This document shows, piece by piece, positions 20,355 through 33,609 of a stretch of DNA of 64,000 nt. The notes beneath the pieces are model-generated. The model saw nothing but the letters and a program-made list of their open reading frames with translations, made no database searches and was not told the origin of the DNA. The translations under genes and the position numbers were made by a program. The first letter of the stretch is position 1. Each line of letters begins with the position of its first letter. The stretch spans positions 1-64,000 of the forward strand of contig CAVTHV010000017.1 in NCBI GenBank assembly GCA_963734595.1, in the 5' to 3' direction. This DNA comes from CAKKQX01 sp963734595. Its GTDB lineage: Bacteria > Pseudomonadota > Gammaproteobacteria > Burkholderiales > SG8-41.

Positions 20355-21608
20355 ATGGCTGAGATTCGTAACTACACGATGAACTTTGGGCCTCAGCATC
20401 CGGCGGCCCATGGTGTATTGCGGCTGGTGCTCGAGCTCGACGGCGAAGTGATCGAGCGCGCCGACCCGCACATCGGGCTGCTGCATCGCGCGACCGAAAA
20501 GCTCGCCGAGCACAAGACCTACCTGCAGTCGGTGCCGTACATGGACCGGCTCGATTACATGTCGATGATGTGCAACGAGCATGCCTACGTGATGGCGGTC
20601 GAGAAGCTGCTCGGCATGGAAGTGCCGTTGCGCGCGCAGTATATCCGCGTCATGTTCGACGAGATCACGCGCATCCTCAACCACCTGCTGGGGCTGGGCG
20701 CGCATGCGCTCGACATCGGCGCGATGACCGTGTTCCTCTACGCGTTCCGCGAGCGCGAGGATTTGCTGGACTGCTACGAAGCGGTTTCCGGGGCGCGCAT
20801 GCATGCCGCGTACTACCGGCCGGGCGGCGTTTACCGCGATCTGCCGGACAGCATGCCGCAATATGCCGCCTCACGCGTCCACGGCGCGGCGGCGGTGCGC
20901 GATATGAACAGCAACCGCCAGGGTTCGCTGCTTGATTTCATCGAGGATTTCACCGACCGCTTCCCGCATTACGTCGACGAGTACGAAACGCTGCTGACCG
21001 ACAACCGCATCTGGAAACAGCGCACCGTCGGCATCGGCGTCGTTTCCCCGGAGCGCGCGATGGCGCTGGGTTTCACCGGGCCGATGCTGCGCGGCTCGGG
21101 CGTCGAGTGGGACGTGCGCAAGAAACAGCCGTACGAGGTCTACGACCGGATGGAGTTCGACATTCCGGTGGGGGTCAACGGCGACTGCTACGACCGGTAT
21201 CTGGTGCGCATCGAGGAGCTGCGCCAGGCCAACCGCATCGTCAGGCAGTGCGTCGACTGGCTGCGCCACAATCCCGGGCCGGTGATGGCCGAAAGCCACA
21301 AGGTGACGCCGCCGTCGCGCGTCGCGATGAAGACCAGCATGGAAGAGCTGATCCACCATTTCAAGCTGTTCACCGAGGGCATGCACGTGCCGGCCGGCGA
21401 GACTTACACCGCGGTCGAGGCGCCGAAAGGGGAGTTCGGGATCTACCTGATTTCCGACGGCGCCAACAAGCCCTATCGCATGAAAATCCGCGCGCCGGGG
21501 TTTGCGCACCTGTCGGCGCTCGACGAGATGTCGCGCGGCCACATGATCGCGGACGTGGTGGCGATCATCGGCACCCAGGACATCGTGTTCGGCGAAGTGG
21601 ATCGATGA
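20355..21608 (+). CDS. nuoD: NADH-quinone oxidoreductase subunit D
   Basis: A 417-residue 49-kDa-type subunit that forms the quinone-binding pocket with NuoB. Signatures: MNFGPQHPAAHGVLRLVLEL, DPHIGLLHRATEKL, and the C-terminal DIVFGEVDR. Frame is intact across the whole length, in contrast to most downstream nuo genes. Confidence 0.96.
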   Translation: MAEIRNYTMNFGPQHPAAHGVLRLVLELDGEVIERADPHIGLLHRATEKLAEHKTYLQSVPYMDRLDYMSMMCNEHAYVMAVEKLLGMEVPLRAQYIRVMFDEITRILNHLLGLGAHALDIGAMTVFLYAFREREDLLDCYEAVSGARMHAAYYRPGGVYRDLPDSMPQYAASRVHGAAAVRDMNSNRQGSLLDFIEDFTDRFPHYVDEYETLLTDNRIWKQRTVGIGVVSPERAMALGFTGPMLRGSGVEWDVRKKQPYEVYDRMEFDIPVGVNGDCYDRYLVRIEELRQANRIVRQCVDWLRHNPGPVMAESHKVTPPSRVAMKTSMEELIHHFKLFTEGMHVPAGETYTAVEAPKGEFGIYLISDGANKPYRMKIRAPGFAHLSALDEMSRGHMIADVVAIIGTQDIVFGEVDR

Positions 21609-21621
21609 AAAGCGAAAAGTC

Positions 21622-22110
21622 ATGAATGCACCAATGATGCTGTCGCCGGAAGCGCTGGCGAAAATCGACAAGGCGGTCGCCAAGTATCCGCCCGACCAGA
21701 AGCAGTCGGCGGTGATGGCGGCGCTGGCCGTCGCCCAGGACGAAAAGGGCTGGCTGTCCACCGAGACCATGGATTTCGTCGCGCAGTACCTGGAGATGCC
21801 GCCGGTCGCGGTCTATGAGGTCGCGACGTTCTACACCATGTACAACCTGAAGCCGGTCGGCAGGAACAAGCTGACGATCTGCACCAATCTGCCGTGCGCG
21901 CTGCAGGGCGCGACGGCCGCCGCCGAGCACCTCAAGCACAAACTCGGCATCGGTTTCAACGAAACCACCGCCGACGGCTGCGTCACGCTGAAAGAAGGCG
22001 AGTGCATGGGCGCGTGCGGCGATGCGCCGGTGCTGCTCGCACAACAACAAGCGCATGCTGTGCGCGATGAATGCGGAAAAACTGGACGCGCTGATCAAGG
22101 AGCTCAAATA

Positions 22111-22111
<1 letters not shown>
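21622..22111 (+). CDS. nuoE: NADH-quinone oxidoreductase subunit E, +1 frameshift
   Basis: Carries the N1a [2Fe-2S] cluster. Ligand cysteines occur in CTNLPC and in EGECMGACGDAP. An extra base near 22039-22042 shifts the frame close to the end. Correction reads NNKRMLCAMNAEKLDALIKE and then LK-stop at 22109-22111, overlapping the nuoF ATG by one base. Uncorrected, the frame runs straight through into nuoF and mimics a NuoE-NuoF fusion, which I reject. Corrected length is about 162 residues. Confidence 0.93.
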
Positions 22112-23424
<1,313 letters not shown>

Positions 23425-23436
23425 TGCGCTGACGCC

Positions 23437-25810
23437 ATGCTAGAGATCGAAATCGACGGCAACAAGCTTCAAGTCTCCGAAGGGGGCACGGTGATGGATG
23501 CGGCCAACCAGGCCGGCATCTTCATCCCGCATTTCTGCTATCACAAGAAGCTGTCGATCGCCGCCAACTGCCGCATGTGCCTGGTGCAGGTCGAGAAGGC
23601 GCCGAAGCCGCTGCCGGCGTGCGCGACACCGGTGACCAACGGCATGAAGGTCTGGACGCACTCCGAGCAGGCCGTCACCGCGCAGAAGGGCGTGATGGAA
23701 TTTCTCCTTATAAATCATCCGCTTGACTGCCCGATCTGCGACCAGGGCGGCGAATGCCAGCTGCAGGATCTCGCGGTCGGTTATGGCGCGAGCGGTTCGC
23801 GCTACGAGGAAGACAAGCGCGTCGTGGTCAACAAGAATCTGGGGCCGCTGATCTCGACCGACATGACGCGCTGCATCCATTGCACGCGCTGCGTGCGCTT
23901 CGGCCAGGAGATCGCCGGCATCATGGAACTCGGCATGATCGGCCGCGGCGAGCATTCCGAAATCATCACGTTCGTCGGCAAGACCGTGGATTCCGAACTC
24001 TCGGGCAACGTCATCGATCTCTGTCCGGTCGGCGCGCTGACCTCCAAGCCGTTCCGCTACAGCGCGCGCACCTGGGAACTCACGCGCAAGCCCTCGGTGA
24101 GCCCGCACTGCGGCCTGGGTTCCAATCTCACGCTGCAGATCAAGCAGAACCGCGTGATGCGGGCGCTGCCGCGCGCGAACGAGGCGATCAACGAATGCTG
24201 GCTTTCCGACAAGGACCGCTTTTCCTACGAAGGCCTCAATTCCGAGCAGCGGCTGGCGAAGCCGATGCTGAAGCGTGGCGGCCAGTGGCAGGAAGTGGAA
24301 TGGCCGGTCGCGCTCGAGTTCATCGCGAAAGAATTGAAGCGCATCCGCGACCAGCACGGCGCGGAGACGATCGGCGCGCTCGCTACGCCGCATCAGACCC
24401 TGGAAGAACTGCATCTGCTGGCCAAGCTCACGCGCGGCCTGGGTTCGGGCAATGTCGATTTCCGTCTGCGCCAGTCCGATTTCAGCGCCGACAACACCAG
24501 CGCAGGCGCACCCTGGCTCGGCATGAAGATCGCCGACATCAACCAGCTCGACCGCGTGCTGGTCGTCGGCAGCACGCTGAGAAAAGACCATCCGCTGATC
24601 GCACAACGGCTGCGCCAGGCGACCAAGCGCGCCACCCAGTTGAATCTCGTCAACCCGGTCGACGACGATCTGCTGATGCGCGTTGCCCACAAGGCGATTG
24701 TCGCGCCGGCCGCCATGCCCGCCATGCTGGCGCAGGTGCTGAAAGCGGCCGCGCAGGCGAAAAGCGCCGCGATCCCGGCGGGCGTGCGCAATGCCGTAGA
24801 GCAGGTGACCGTGTCCGATGCCGCGCAGCGCATCGCCGGCAGCCTGGCATCCGGCAAGAACACCGCGATTTTCCTCGGCAATATCGCCCAGCATCATCCG
24901 CACGCCGCGCAATTGCAGGCGCTGGCGCAGGCGCTGGCCGAAATCACCGGCGCGCGTTTCGGTTTTCTGGGAGAGGCGGCGAACAGTGTCGGCGGTTATA
25001 TTGCCGGCGCGTTTCCTGCGTCCTCCGGGAAGAATGCGCTGCAGATGCTCGCGCAGCCGCTCAAGGCCTATCTGTTGCTCGGCGTCGAGGCCGAGCTCGA
25101 TACGGCGGATTCGCGCCAGGCGCTGGCGGCGATGCGCGGCGCCGAACTGGTGGTGGCCATGAGCCCGTACCAGCACAAGGCCGTCGATTACGCGCATGTT
25201 CTGCTGCCGATCGCGCCCTTTACCGAAACGGCCGGCACCTTCATCAGCACCGAGGGCACGCGTGCAAAGCTTCAACGGCGTCGTCAAGCCGCTGGGCGAG
25301 ACGCGTCCGGCGTGGAAAGTATTGCGCGTGCTGGGCAACCTGCTCGGGGTGCCCGGTTTCGATTACGACAGCAGCGAGGAAGTGCGGCGCGACGTCCTGG
25401 GCGAGACCAGCGATGTTTCGGGCAAGCTCGACAACCGCCTGCAGTCACCGGCCGTCGCTGTCATCGCAGCGGCGCAGCCCGGCGGGTTGCAGCGCATCGC
25501 CGAGGTGCCGATCTATGCGGCGGATGCCATCGTGCGCCGCGCGCCGGCGCTGCAGAAAACACGCGATGCGGCGCCGCCCGCGGCGTCGATGAATCGCGCG
25601 CTGTTCGACAAACTGGGTTTGCGCGAGGGTGACCAGGTGAAGGTGGTGCAGGGCGCAGGCGCGGCCATCGTTGCGGCCGTGGTCGACGACAGGCTGCCGG
25701 CGGATTGCATCCGGCTCGCTGCCGCATGCCCGGAGACGGCGGAACTTGGCGCGATGTTCGGCGCGGTCAGTGCCGAACGCGTCGCCCAACAGCAGAAGGT
25801 GGCGGTGTGA
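23437..25810 (+). CDS. nuoG: NADH-quinone oxidoreductase subunit G, +1 frameshift
   Basis: Large iron-sulfur subunit. The N-terminal [2Fe-2S] has HFCYHKKLSIAANCRMCLV. Further ligands are in CPICDQGGECQLQD and CIHCTRCVRFGQE; a molybdopterin-like domain follows. An extra C at 25261, inside GCACGCGTGC, breaks the frame near the C-terminus; correction reads VQSFNGVVKPLGETRPAWKV. Corrected length is about 790 residues. The stop overlaps the nuoH GTG. Confidence 0.94.
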
Positions 25811-26959
25811 ACGCAGTCCTCCAACCGTTGATCAACATGGGCACTTGGGCGTGGGGCCTGCTTGCCGGGGTCGTGGTCGGGGTTTTCGGCCAGGAACTCG
25901 CGCCTTCAGTACTGTTCGGAATCAAGACGCTGCTGCTGATCGTGTGCATCATCGCGCCGCTGATGGGCGCGGTGGCCTACCTTACGCTGTGGGAGCGCAA
26001 GCTGATCGGCTGGATGCAGGTGCGCATCGGCCCCAACCGCGTCACCTTCTTCGGCATCCGCTGGCTCGGCGGGCTGGCGCAGCCGATCGCCGACGGCGTG
26101 AAGCTGCTGCTCAAGGAAATCATCGTTCCGGCGGGCGCCAACAAGTTTCTGTTCGTGCTGGCGCCGATCATGGTCATCATGCCGGCGCTCGCGGCATGGG
26201 CGGTGGTGCCGTTCAATCCCGAAATGGTGCTTGCGAACGTCGATGCGGGCCTGCTCTACATCATGGCCATCACGTCGATGGGCGTCTACGGCGTGATCGT
26301 CGCCGGCTGGGCGTCGAATTCGAAATACGCGTTTCTCGGCGCGCTGCGCTCGGCGGCGCAGATCGTGTCCTACGAATTCGCGATGGGTTTCGCGCTGGTC
26401 GGCGTGCTGATGGCGGCGCAGAGCCTCAACCTGGTGGACATCGTCAACGGGCAGAAGGGCAACTGGGGCGTCTTCAACTGGTTCTGGATTCCGCTGTTTC
26501 CGATGTTTCTCGTCTACTTCATTTCCAGCTGTGGCGGAAACCAACCGCGCGCCGTTCGACGTCGCCGAGGGCGAATCCGAAATCGTCGCCGGCTTTCACG
26601 TCGAATATTCGGGCATGGCGTTCGCGGTATTCTTCCTCGCCGAATACGCCAACATGATCCTGGTGTCGACGCTGTGCTCGATCATGTTTCTCGGCGGCTG
26701 GCTGTCGCCGGTGCCGGCGGTGCTCGCCAATGCGATCGGGCTGCCGTGGCTCGCCGCGGGCAGCTTCGGCTGGCTGTTCGCCAAGCTGTTCTTCGTGGTG
26801 TCGGTGATCATATGGCTCCGCGCCACCTTCCCGCGCTACCGCTATGATCAGATCATGCGTCTCGGCTGGAAAGTATTCATCCCGGTGACGCTGGTGTGGA
26901 TCATGGTGCTCGGCGCGTGGATGCAGACCCCGCTGTGGGTGTGGTGGAGGGCGTCATGA
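25807..26959 (+). CDS. nuoH: NADH-quinone oxidoreductase subunit H, +1 frameshift
   Basis: Membrane subunit at the quinone entry site. Recognised sequence: AYLTLWERKLIGWMQVRIGP and GGLAQPIADGVKLLLKE. After the break: ETNRAPFDVAEGESEIVAGF and HVEYSGM. The extra T at 26530 makes CAGCTG from a VYFIS-VAETNRAPFD junction. The start is GTG at 25807, overlapping the nuoG stop. Corrected length is about 383 residues, slightly long at the N-terminus. Confidence 0.93.
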
Positions 26960-27447
26960 TCAAGCGCATCCAGGGCTTTTTCCGGACCTTCCTGCTGATC
27001 GAGCTGCTGAAGGGCATGATGCTGACCGGCAAGTATCTTTTTGCGCGCAAGATCACGGTGCAGTATCCCGATGAAAAGACGCCGCAGAGCCCGCGCTTCC
27101 GGGGGCTGCACGCGCTGCGCCGCTACCCCAACGGCGAAGAGCGCTGCATCGCCTGCAAACTGTGCGAGGCGGTGTGCCCGGCGCTGGCCATCACCATCGA
27201 GTCCGAGCAGCGCGACGACGGCACGCGCCGCACGACGCGCTACGACATCGACCTGACCAAGTGCATTTTCTGCGGCTTCTGCGAAGAGTCGTGCCCGGTC
27301 GATTCGATCGTCGAGACGCACATCCAGGAATTTCACGGCGAGGAGCGCGGCGACCTGATATACACCAAGCCGATGCTGCTCGCGGTCGGCGACGCATACG
27401 AAGAACAGATTGCAAAAGACCGCGCCGCCGATGCGGCGTACCGTTAA
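26956..27447 (+). CDS. nuoI: NADH-quinone oxidoreductase subunit I
   Basis: A 163-residue ferredoxin-like subunit with two [4Fe-4S] motifs, CIACKLCEAVCPA and CIFCGFCEESCPV. ATGA overlap with nuoH. Frame is intact. Confidence 0.96.
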   Translation: MIKRIQGFFRTFLLIELLKGMMLTGKYLFARKITVQYPDEKTPQSPRFRGLHALRRYPNGEERCIACKLCEAVCPALAITIESEQRDDGTRRTTRYDIDLTKCIFCGFCEESCPVDSIVETHIQEFHGEERGDLIYTKPMLLAVGDAYEEQIAKDRAADAAYR

Positions 27448-27456
27448 AACCTATTG

Positions 27457-27544
27457 GCCACAGAGGACACCGAGAACACGGAGAAAATACAAGATAAACA
27501 TGGGGTTACGGTTTTACCTCGGTGATCTCTGTGTTCTCTGTGGC
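27457..27544. repeat. Intergenic inverted repeat, family B (copy 2)
   Basis: Arms 27457-27483 and 27518-27544, built from CACAGAGGACACCGAG and its approximate complement, flank a 34-base loop between nuoI and nuoJ. The right arm ends nine bases before the nuoJ ATG. Confidence 0.8.
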
Positions 27545-27553
27545 TGAGAATTT

Positions 27554-28162
27554 ATGACATTCCAGGCATTCATTTTTTATTTCTTCTCGGCGGTGCTGAT
27601 CCTCGCCGCGATCGGCGTGATCACCGCGCGCAATCCGGTGCACTCGGCGCTGCTGCTGGTGCTCGCCTTTTTCACCTCGGCCGGAATCTGGATGCTGCTG
27701 CAGGCCGAGTTTCTGGCCATTGCGCTGGTGCTGGTCTACGTCGGCGCGGTGATGGTGCTGTTCCTGTTCGTGGTCATGATGCTCGATATCAATCTGGCGC
27801 GGTTGCGCGAGGGGTTCTGGAGCTACCTGCCGCTGGGCGGGATCGTCGCGCTGCTGCTGGTGGCCGAGATGGTGCTGGTGCTGGCCAGCCGCTACGCGGG
27901 ACTTTCCAGCATGCCGGCGCCGCCGCCGCTGCCGACCGGCTACAGCAATACCAAGGAGCTGGGCCGGCTGCTCTACACCGATTACGTCTATCCGTTCGAA
28001 ATTGCGGCGGTGATTCTGCTGGTCGCGATCGTGGCGGCAATCGCGATCACATTGCGCCGCCGCAAGCAGAGCAAGTACCTCGACCCGCAAAAACAGATCC
28101 ACGTGCGGCGCGAGGACCGTGTGCGCATCGTCGCGATGCCGTCGGAGAAGAAAGAGCAATGA
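27554..28162 (+). CDS. nuoJ: NADH-quinone oxidoreductase subunit J
   Basis: A 202-residue membrane subunit with five transmembrane segments. Family sequence includes ARNPVHSALLLVLAFF and VLVYVGAVMVLFLFVVMMLD, containing the pi-bulge helix. The hydrophilic tail is basic. Frame is intact. Confidence 0.95.
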   Translation: MTFQAFIFYFFSAVLILAAIGVITARNPVHSALLLVLAFFTSAGIWMLLQAEFLAIALVLVYVGAVMVLFLFVVMMLDINLARLREGFWSYLPLGGIVALLLVAEMVLVLASRYAGLSSMPAPPPLPTGYSNTKELGRLLYTDYVYPFEIAAVILLVAIVAAIAITLRRRKQSKYLDPQKQIHVRREDRVRIVAMPSEKKEQ

Positions 28163-28258
28163 TGATGGAAGACGGAAAGATGCGGGAAATGGATAAAGCG
28201 CTGAATTCTTGCACGGGACGCCTTTATTCATCCCTCATCCCTCATCCCTCATCCCTCG
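28160..28258. repeat. Intergenic inverted repeat, family C (copy 2)
   Basis: Left words GATGATGGAAGACGG (28160-28180) face a right side of three tandem CATCCCT units at about 28229-28256. The element fills the nuoJ-nuoK gap, 17 bases before the nuoK GTG. It resembles the element before folP. Confidence 0.55.
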
Positions 28259-28274
28259 AACGAGGGGAAGCCGA

Positions 28275-28582
28275 GTGATTACGCTGTCGCATTACCTGGT
28301 GTTGGGCGCCATCCTGTTCGCGATCAGCGTGATCGGGATTTTCCTCAACCGCAAGAACCTGATCGTGCTGCTGATGGCGATCGAGCTGATGCTGCTCGCC
28401 GTCAACATGAATTTCATCGCGTTCTCGCATTACCTCGACGATCCGGCGGGGCAGGTGTTCGTGTTTTTCATCCTGACGGTGGCGGCGGCGGAGTCGGCGA
28501 TCGGGCTGGCGATCCTGGTGGCGCTGTTCCGCAACCTGAAGTACCGATCAATGTCGAAGACCTCGACAGCCTGAAGGGATGA
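28275..28582 (+). CDS. nuoK: NADH-quinone oxidoreductase subunit K, -1 frameshift
   Basis: Small membrane subunit with three transmembrane segments. The conserved glutamates are in LMAIELMLLAVNMNF and AAAESAIGLAI. It starts at GTG 28275 after GGGGAAGCCGA. A base is missing near 28545; restoring it gives RINVEDLDSLKG and a stop at 28580-28582, the family's usual C-terminus. As written the frame ends early at 28574. Corrected length is about 102 residues. Confidence 0.93.
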
Positions 28583-28589
28583 GCGCCGG

Positions 28590-30611
28590 ATGACGTCAAT
28601 GCAAAAACTTTACCTGCTGGTGCCGCTGGCGCCGCTCTTCGGGGCGCTCATCGCGGGACTCTTCGGCTGGGCGATCGGCCGCCGCGCCGCGCACCGGGTG
28701 ACCATCATCGGCATGCTGGTCTGCACCGCCGCCGCGGGCATGGTGTTCTACGACGTGATGCAGGGCCACCTCTACAACGGCCCGGTCTATACCTGGCTCT
28801 TGTCCGGCAGCACGCGCTTCGAGATCGGTTTCCTGATCGACCAGCTGTCGGCGACCATGATGGTCGTCGTGTCCTTCGTGTCGCTGATGGTGCACATCTA
28901 CACCATCGGCTACATGGCGGACGACCCCGGTTATCAGCGCTTTTTCAGCTACATCTCGCTCTTCACCTTCTCGATGCTGATGCTGGTGATGAGCAACAAC
29001 TTCCTGCAGCTGTTTTTCGGCTGGGAGGCGGTGGGGCTGGTGTCCTACCTGCTGATCGGCTTCTGGTACACGCGGCCGACGGCGATCTACGCCAACCTCA
29101 AGGCGTTTCTGGTCAACCGCGTCGGCGACTTCGGCTTCCTGCTCGGCATCGCGCTGGTGCTGACGTATTTCGGCACGCTCGACTATGCGGCGGTGTTCGC
29201 CAACGCGCGGCAATCTGGCCGGCAACACCATCGAAATCTTCCCGGGCGCGGTGTGGTCGCTGATGACGGTGATCTGCATCCTGCTGTTCGTCGGCGCCAT
29301 GGGCAAGTCGGCGCAGTTTCCGCTGCACGTCTGGCTGCCCGATTCGATGGAAGGCCCGACGCCGATCTCGGCGTTGATCCACGCCGCGACCATGGTGACG
29401 GCGGGCATTTTCATGGTGGCGCGCATGTCGCCGCTGTTCGAGCTGTCGGATACGGCGCTGTCGTTCGTGATGGTGATCGGCGCCATCACCGCCTTCTTCA
29501 TGGCGCTGATCGCGACCGTGCAGTACGACATCAAGCGCGTGATCGCCTATTCGACGCTGTCGCAACTGGGTTACATGACCGTGGCGCTGGGCGCCTCGGC
29601 CTATTCGGTGGCGATTTTCCATCTGATGACGCACGCCTTCTTCAAGGCGGTGCTGTTCCTCGGCGCGGGCTCGGTGATCATCGCGATGCACCACGAGCAG
29701 GACATGCGCAAGATGGGCGGACTGCGCAAGTACATGCCGATCACCTATCTCACCATGCTGATCGGCGCGTTTGCCAACGCGGGTTTCCCGCCGTTCGCCG
29801 GGTTCTTCTCCAAGGACACCATCATCGAAGCGGTCCATGCCTCGCACGTCCCGGGCGCGGGGTTCGCCTATCTCGCCACGCTGCTCGGCGTGTTCGTGGG
29901 CGGCTTCTACTCGTTCCGGCTGGTGTTCTACGCGTTCCACGGCAAGGAACGTTTCGCCGACCCGCATGACCCCGCGGTCGAGGCGGCAAACGCCGAGCGC
30001 GCGGGCCAGCACGACGACCATGGCCATGGTGCGGCGCATCCGCCCCACGAGTCGCCCTGGGTCATCACCCTGCCGCTGGTCCTGCTGGCGATCCCGTCGA
30101 TCTGCGCCGGCTGGGTGATCGGCACCTTCCTCTATGGCGGCTATTTCGGAAACGCGATCTATTTTTCGCCCGGGCATCCGGTCATGGCCGAACTGGCGCA
30201 CGAGTTTCACGGCGTGCTGCCGATGATGCTGCACGGGCTGACCAGCGCTGCCGTTCTGGCTTGCGTTCGCCGGGCTGGCGAGCGCCTGGTTCCTGTATAT
30301 CGTCCGTCCCGATCTGCCGGCGGTGCTGCGCAAGAAGGCGGGCGTGCTGGTGACGATACTCATGGAAAAATACGGCTTCGACCGCTTCAACGACTGGTTC
30401 TTCGCCGGCGGCGCGCGCTGGATCGGCAACGGTCTCTGGAAAGGCGGCGACGTGGCGGTGATCGACAACCTGTTCGTCAACGGCAGTGCGCGCCTGATCG
30501 GCTGGTTCGCAACGGTGAGCCGCCAGCTGCAGTCCGGGTTACATCTACCACTATGCGTTCACCATGATCATCGGCGTCCTGTTGCTGCTGACCATGATGT
30601 TCATGGCATGA
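28590..30611 (+). CDS. nuoL: NADH-quinone oxidoreductase subunit L, three +1 frameshifts
   Basis: Antiporter-like subunit at the distal end of the membrane arm. Visible sequence: GWEAVGLVSYLLIGFWY, LHVWLPDSMEGPTPISALIH and AATMVTAGIF. Extra bases lie at 29209-29211 (restores NARNLAGNTIEIFPG), at about 30247 (restores SVPFWLAFAGLASAWFLY), and at 30536-30538 (restores QSGYIYHYAFTMIIG). Corrected length is about 672 residues ending LTMMFMA. Position and spacing in the operon are normal. Confidence 0.92.
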
Positions 30612-30649
30612 TAGATAAATAACTGTAAAAACAACGAATTGGCATATAA

Positions 30650-32147
30650 ATGCTGTCTGACCTCCCGCTTCTGAGTCTGGCCATCTGGGTGCCTATCGCA
30701 TCCGGCATGGTGGTGCTCGCCACCGGCTCCGACCGCAATGCCCCCCTCGCGCGCAAGATCGCGCTGATCGGCGCGCTGCTCGGTTTCCTGGTGACGCTGC
30801 CGCTGTACTTCCGCTTCAATCCGCTCAGCGGCGACTTCCAGTTCGTCGAGCTCGCGCCCTGGATCGAGAGTTTCAACGTCAACTATCACCTCGGCATCGA
30901 CGGCATGTCGCTGCTGCTGATCCTGCTCAACAGCTTCACCACGGTGCTGGTGGTGATTGCCGGCTGGCAGGTGATCGAGAGCCGCGTCGCCCAGTACATG
31001 GCGGCGTTCCTGTTCCTGTCGGGCTTCATGAACGGCGTGTTCTGCGCGCTCGACGCGCTGCTGTTCTACGTGTTCTTCGAAGCGACGCTGATCCCGATGT
31101 TCATCATCATCGGCGTGTGGGGCGGGCCCAACCGGGTCTATGCCGCGGTCAAGTTCTTCCTCTACACGCTGCTGGGCTCGCTGCTGTCGCTGGTCGCGCT
31201 GATCTATCTCTACAACGTTTCCGGCGGCAGCTTCTCGCTGCTCGACTTTTACCGCCTGCCGCTGACGCTGCCGGCGCAGATCCTGATCTTCATCGCGTTT
31301 TTCATGGCGTTCGCGGTCAAGGTGCCGATGTGGCCGGTGCATACCTGGCTGCCGGATGCCCACGTCGAGGCGCCCACCGGCGGTTCGGTGGTGCTGGCGG
31401 CGATCATGCTGAAGCTCGGCGGTTACGGTTTCCTGCGGCTGTCGCTGCCGATCGTGCCGGACGCGAGCCAGCGCGCTGCGCCGGCTTCGTCATCGCGCTG
31501 TCGCTGATCGCGGTGGTCTACATCGGCCTGGTGGCGCTGGTGCAGTCCGACATGAAGAAGCTGATCGCCTATTCGTCGATCTCGCACATGGGCTTCGTCA
31601 CGCTGGGAATTTTCATTTTCAACGCGCAGGGCATGGAAGGCGCGATCCTGCAGATGATTTCGCACGGTTTCGTGTCGGGCGCGATGTTCCTGTGCGTCGG
31701 CGTGCTTTACGAGCGCCTGCACTCGCGCCAGATCGCCGATTACGGCGGGGTGGTCAACACCATGCCGGTGTTCGCGGCGCTGTTCATGCTGTTCGCGATG
31801 GCGAATTCGGGGCTGCCCGGCACCAGCGGCTTCGTCGGCGAATTCATGGTGATCATGGGCGCGATGCAAGGTCAATTTCTGGTACGCGGCGCTGGCGGCG
31901 ACGACGCTGATCTTCGGCGCCGCCTACACGCTGTGGATGTACAAGCGCGTGATCTTCGGCGCGGTCGCCAACGCCCATGTCGCGCAGCTCAAGGACATCA
32001 GCCTGCGCGAATTCCTGGTGCTCGGGCTGCTCGCCGTCGCGGTGCTGGCAATGGGGGTGTGGCCGAACCCGTTCGCCGAAGTGCTGCACACCTCGGTCAA
32101 CGAACTGCTCACGCAGGTGATGCAGACGCAAGCTGGTGCTGCAGTGA
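30650..32147 (+). CDS. nuoM: NADH-quinone oxidoreductase subunit M, multiple frameshifts
   Basis: Antiporter-like membrane subunit. Signatures: LGIDGMSLLLILLNSFTTV, FEATLIPMFIIIGVWGG, and TWLPDAHVEAPTGGSV. A base is missing near 31477 (before AGFVIALSLIAVVYIG). An extra base at 31867-31869 splits MQ from VNFWYAALAATTLIFG. A third indel near 32124-32129 is likely; it would end the protein KLVLQ with a stop at 32145-32147. Without it the frame ends at 32161, overlapping nuoN. I prefer the first because KL is a common NuoM end and it leaves nuoN a ribosome binding site. Confidence 0.88.
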
Positions 32148-32157
32148 GAGACACGAG

Positions 32158-33609
32158 ATGACCTATATCCTACCCTTGTGGCCCGCGTACCCCGAGCTGT
32201 TCCTGCTGGGGATGGTGTGCGTGATCCTGGTCGCCGATCTCTTCATCAGCGACGACAACCGCATCATCACCTATGCGCTGACGCAGATCGACGCTTGCCG
32301 GCTGCTTCGCGGTCACCTGGTTCACCTCCAGCGTCGGGCCGGCCTACACCTTCAGCGGCATGTTCGTCGACGACCTGATGTCCGACGTGCTGAAGCTCCT
32401 GGTCTATGTCAGCGTGATGGCGATGCTGGTCTACTCGCGCGCCTACAATGCCTCGCGCGGCATGTTCCGCGGCGAATTTTTCGTGCTGGTGCTGTTCGCC
32501 ACGCTCGGCATGATGGTCATGATTTCCGCCAACCATCTGCTTACGCTGTATATGGGGCTGGAGCTGCTTACGCTTTCGCTCTACGCGCTGGTGGCGCTGC
32601 AGCGCGACTCGGCGGTGGCGACCGAGGCGGCGATGAAGTATTTCGTGCTGGGCGCGCTGGCCTCCGGCATGCTGCTCTACGGCATGTCGATGGTGTACGG
32701 CGCGACCGGCACGCTTGAAATCACGCGCCTGGGCGATGTCATATTCGAGGGCGGCGGCAAGGACATGGTGCTCGTCTTCGGGCTGGTGTTCGTCGTCGCC
32801 GGTCTCGGCTTCAAGCTCGGGGCGGTGCCGTTTCACATGTGGGTGCCCGATGTCTACCACGGCGCGCCCACCTCGGTGACGCTGTTCGTCGGCTCCGCGC
32901 CCAAGCTCGCCGCGTTCGCTTTCATCATGCGCCTGCTGGTGCAGGGCCTGGGCGCCGACCACCTGCTCGATCGAATGGCGGCAAATGCTGATCGTGATGG
33001 CGGTGCTGTCGATGGCGATCGGCAACATCACGGCGATCGCCCAGACCAATCTGAAACGCATGCTCGCGTATTCGACGATCTCGCACATGGGGTTCCTGCT
33101 GCTCGGCATCCTCTCGGGCGACCTGACCGGCTACAGCGTCGGGCATGTTCTACGTGGTGGTCTATGTGCTGATGAATCTCGGCACCTTCGGCATGATCAT
33201 GGTGCTCTCGCGCAGCGGCTTCGAGGCCGACAAGATCGACGACTTCAAGGGCCTCAACCAGCGCAGCCCGTGGCTTGCGTTCCTGATGCTGCTGCTGATG
33301 TTTTCGATGGCCGGCGTGCCGCCGACCGTCGGCTTCTATGCCAAGCTGTCGGTGCTGCAGGCGGTGGTCAACGCCGGCTACCTGTGGCTGGCGGTGATCG
33401 CGGTGCTGTTCTCCCTGATCGGCGCGTTCTATTATCTGCGGCTGGTGAAGCTCATGTATTTCGACGCGCCCGCGGACACCTCGCCGATAACGCCTCACGC
33501 CGACGTGCGCACGCTGATGACGCTGAACGGGCTGGCGATTCTCGTTTTCGGCATCATGCCGGAGCCGCTGATGGCGTTGTGCCTGTATTCGATCCAGGTG
33601 TCCCTGTAA
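32158..33609 (+). CDS. nuoN: NADH-quinone oxidoreductase subunit N, three +1 frameshifts
   Basis: Third antiporter-like subunit. Signatures: LYMGLELLTLSLYALVALQR, PFHMWVPDVYHGAPTSVT and FSMAGVPPTVGFYAKL. Extra bases lie at 32289-32291 (beside GACGC), 32972 (making CGATCG; correction gives DEWRQMLIVMAVLSMAIGN), and 33137-33142 (beside GCGTC; correction gives GMFYVVVYVLMNLG). Corrected length is about 482 residues. Confidence 0.92.

Noticed and set aside
32145..32161. nuoM ending at 32161 with an ATGA overlap to nuoN
   Set aside because: Possible, but the alternative frame gives the family-like KLVLQ end and leaves GAGAG as the nuoN ribosome binding site; noted in the nuoM entry.
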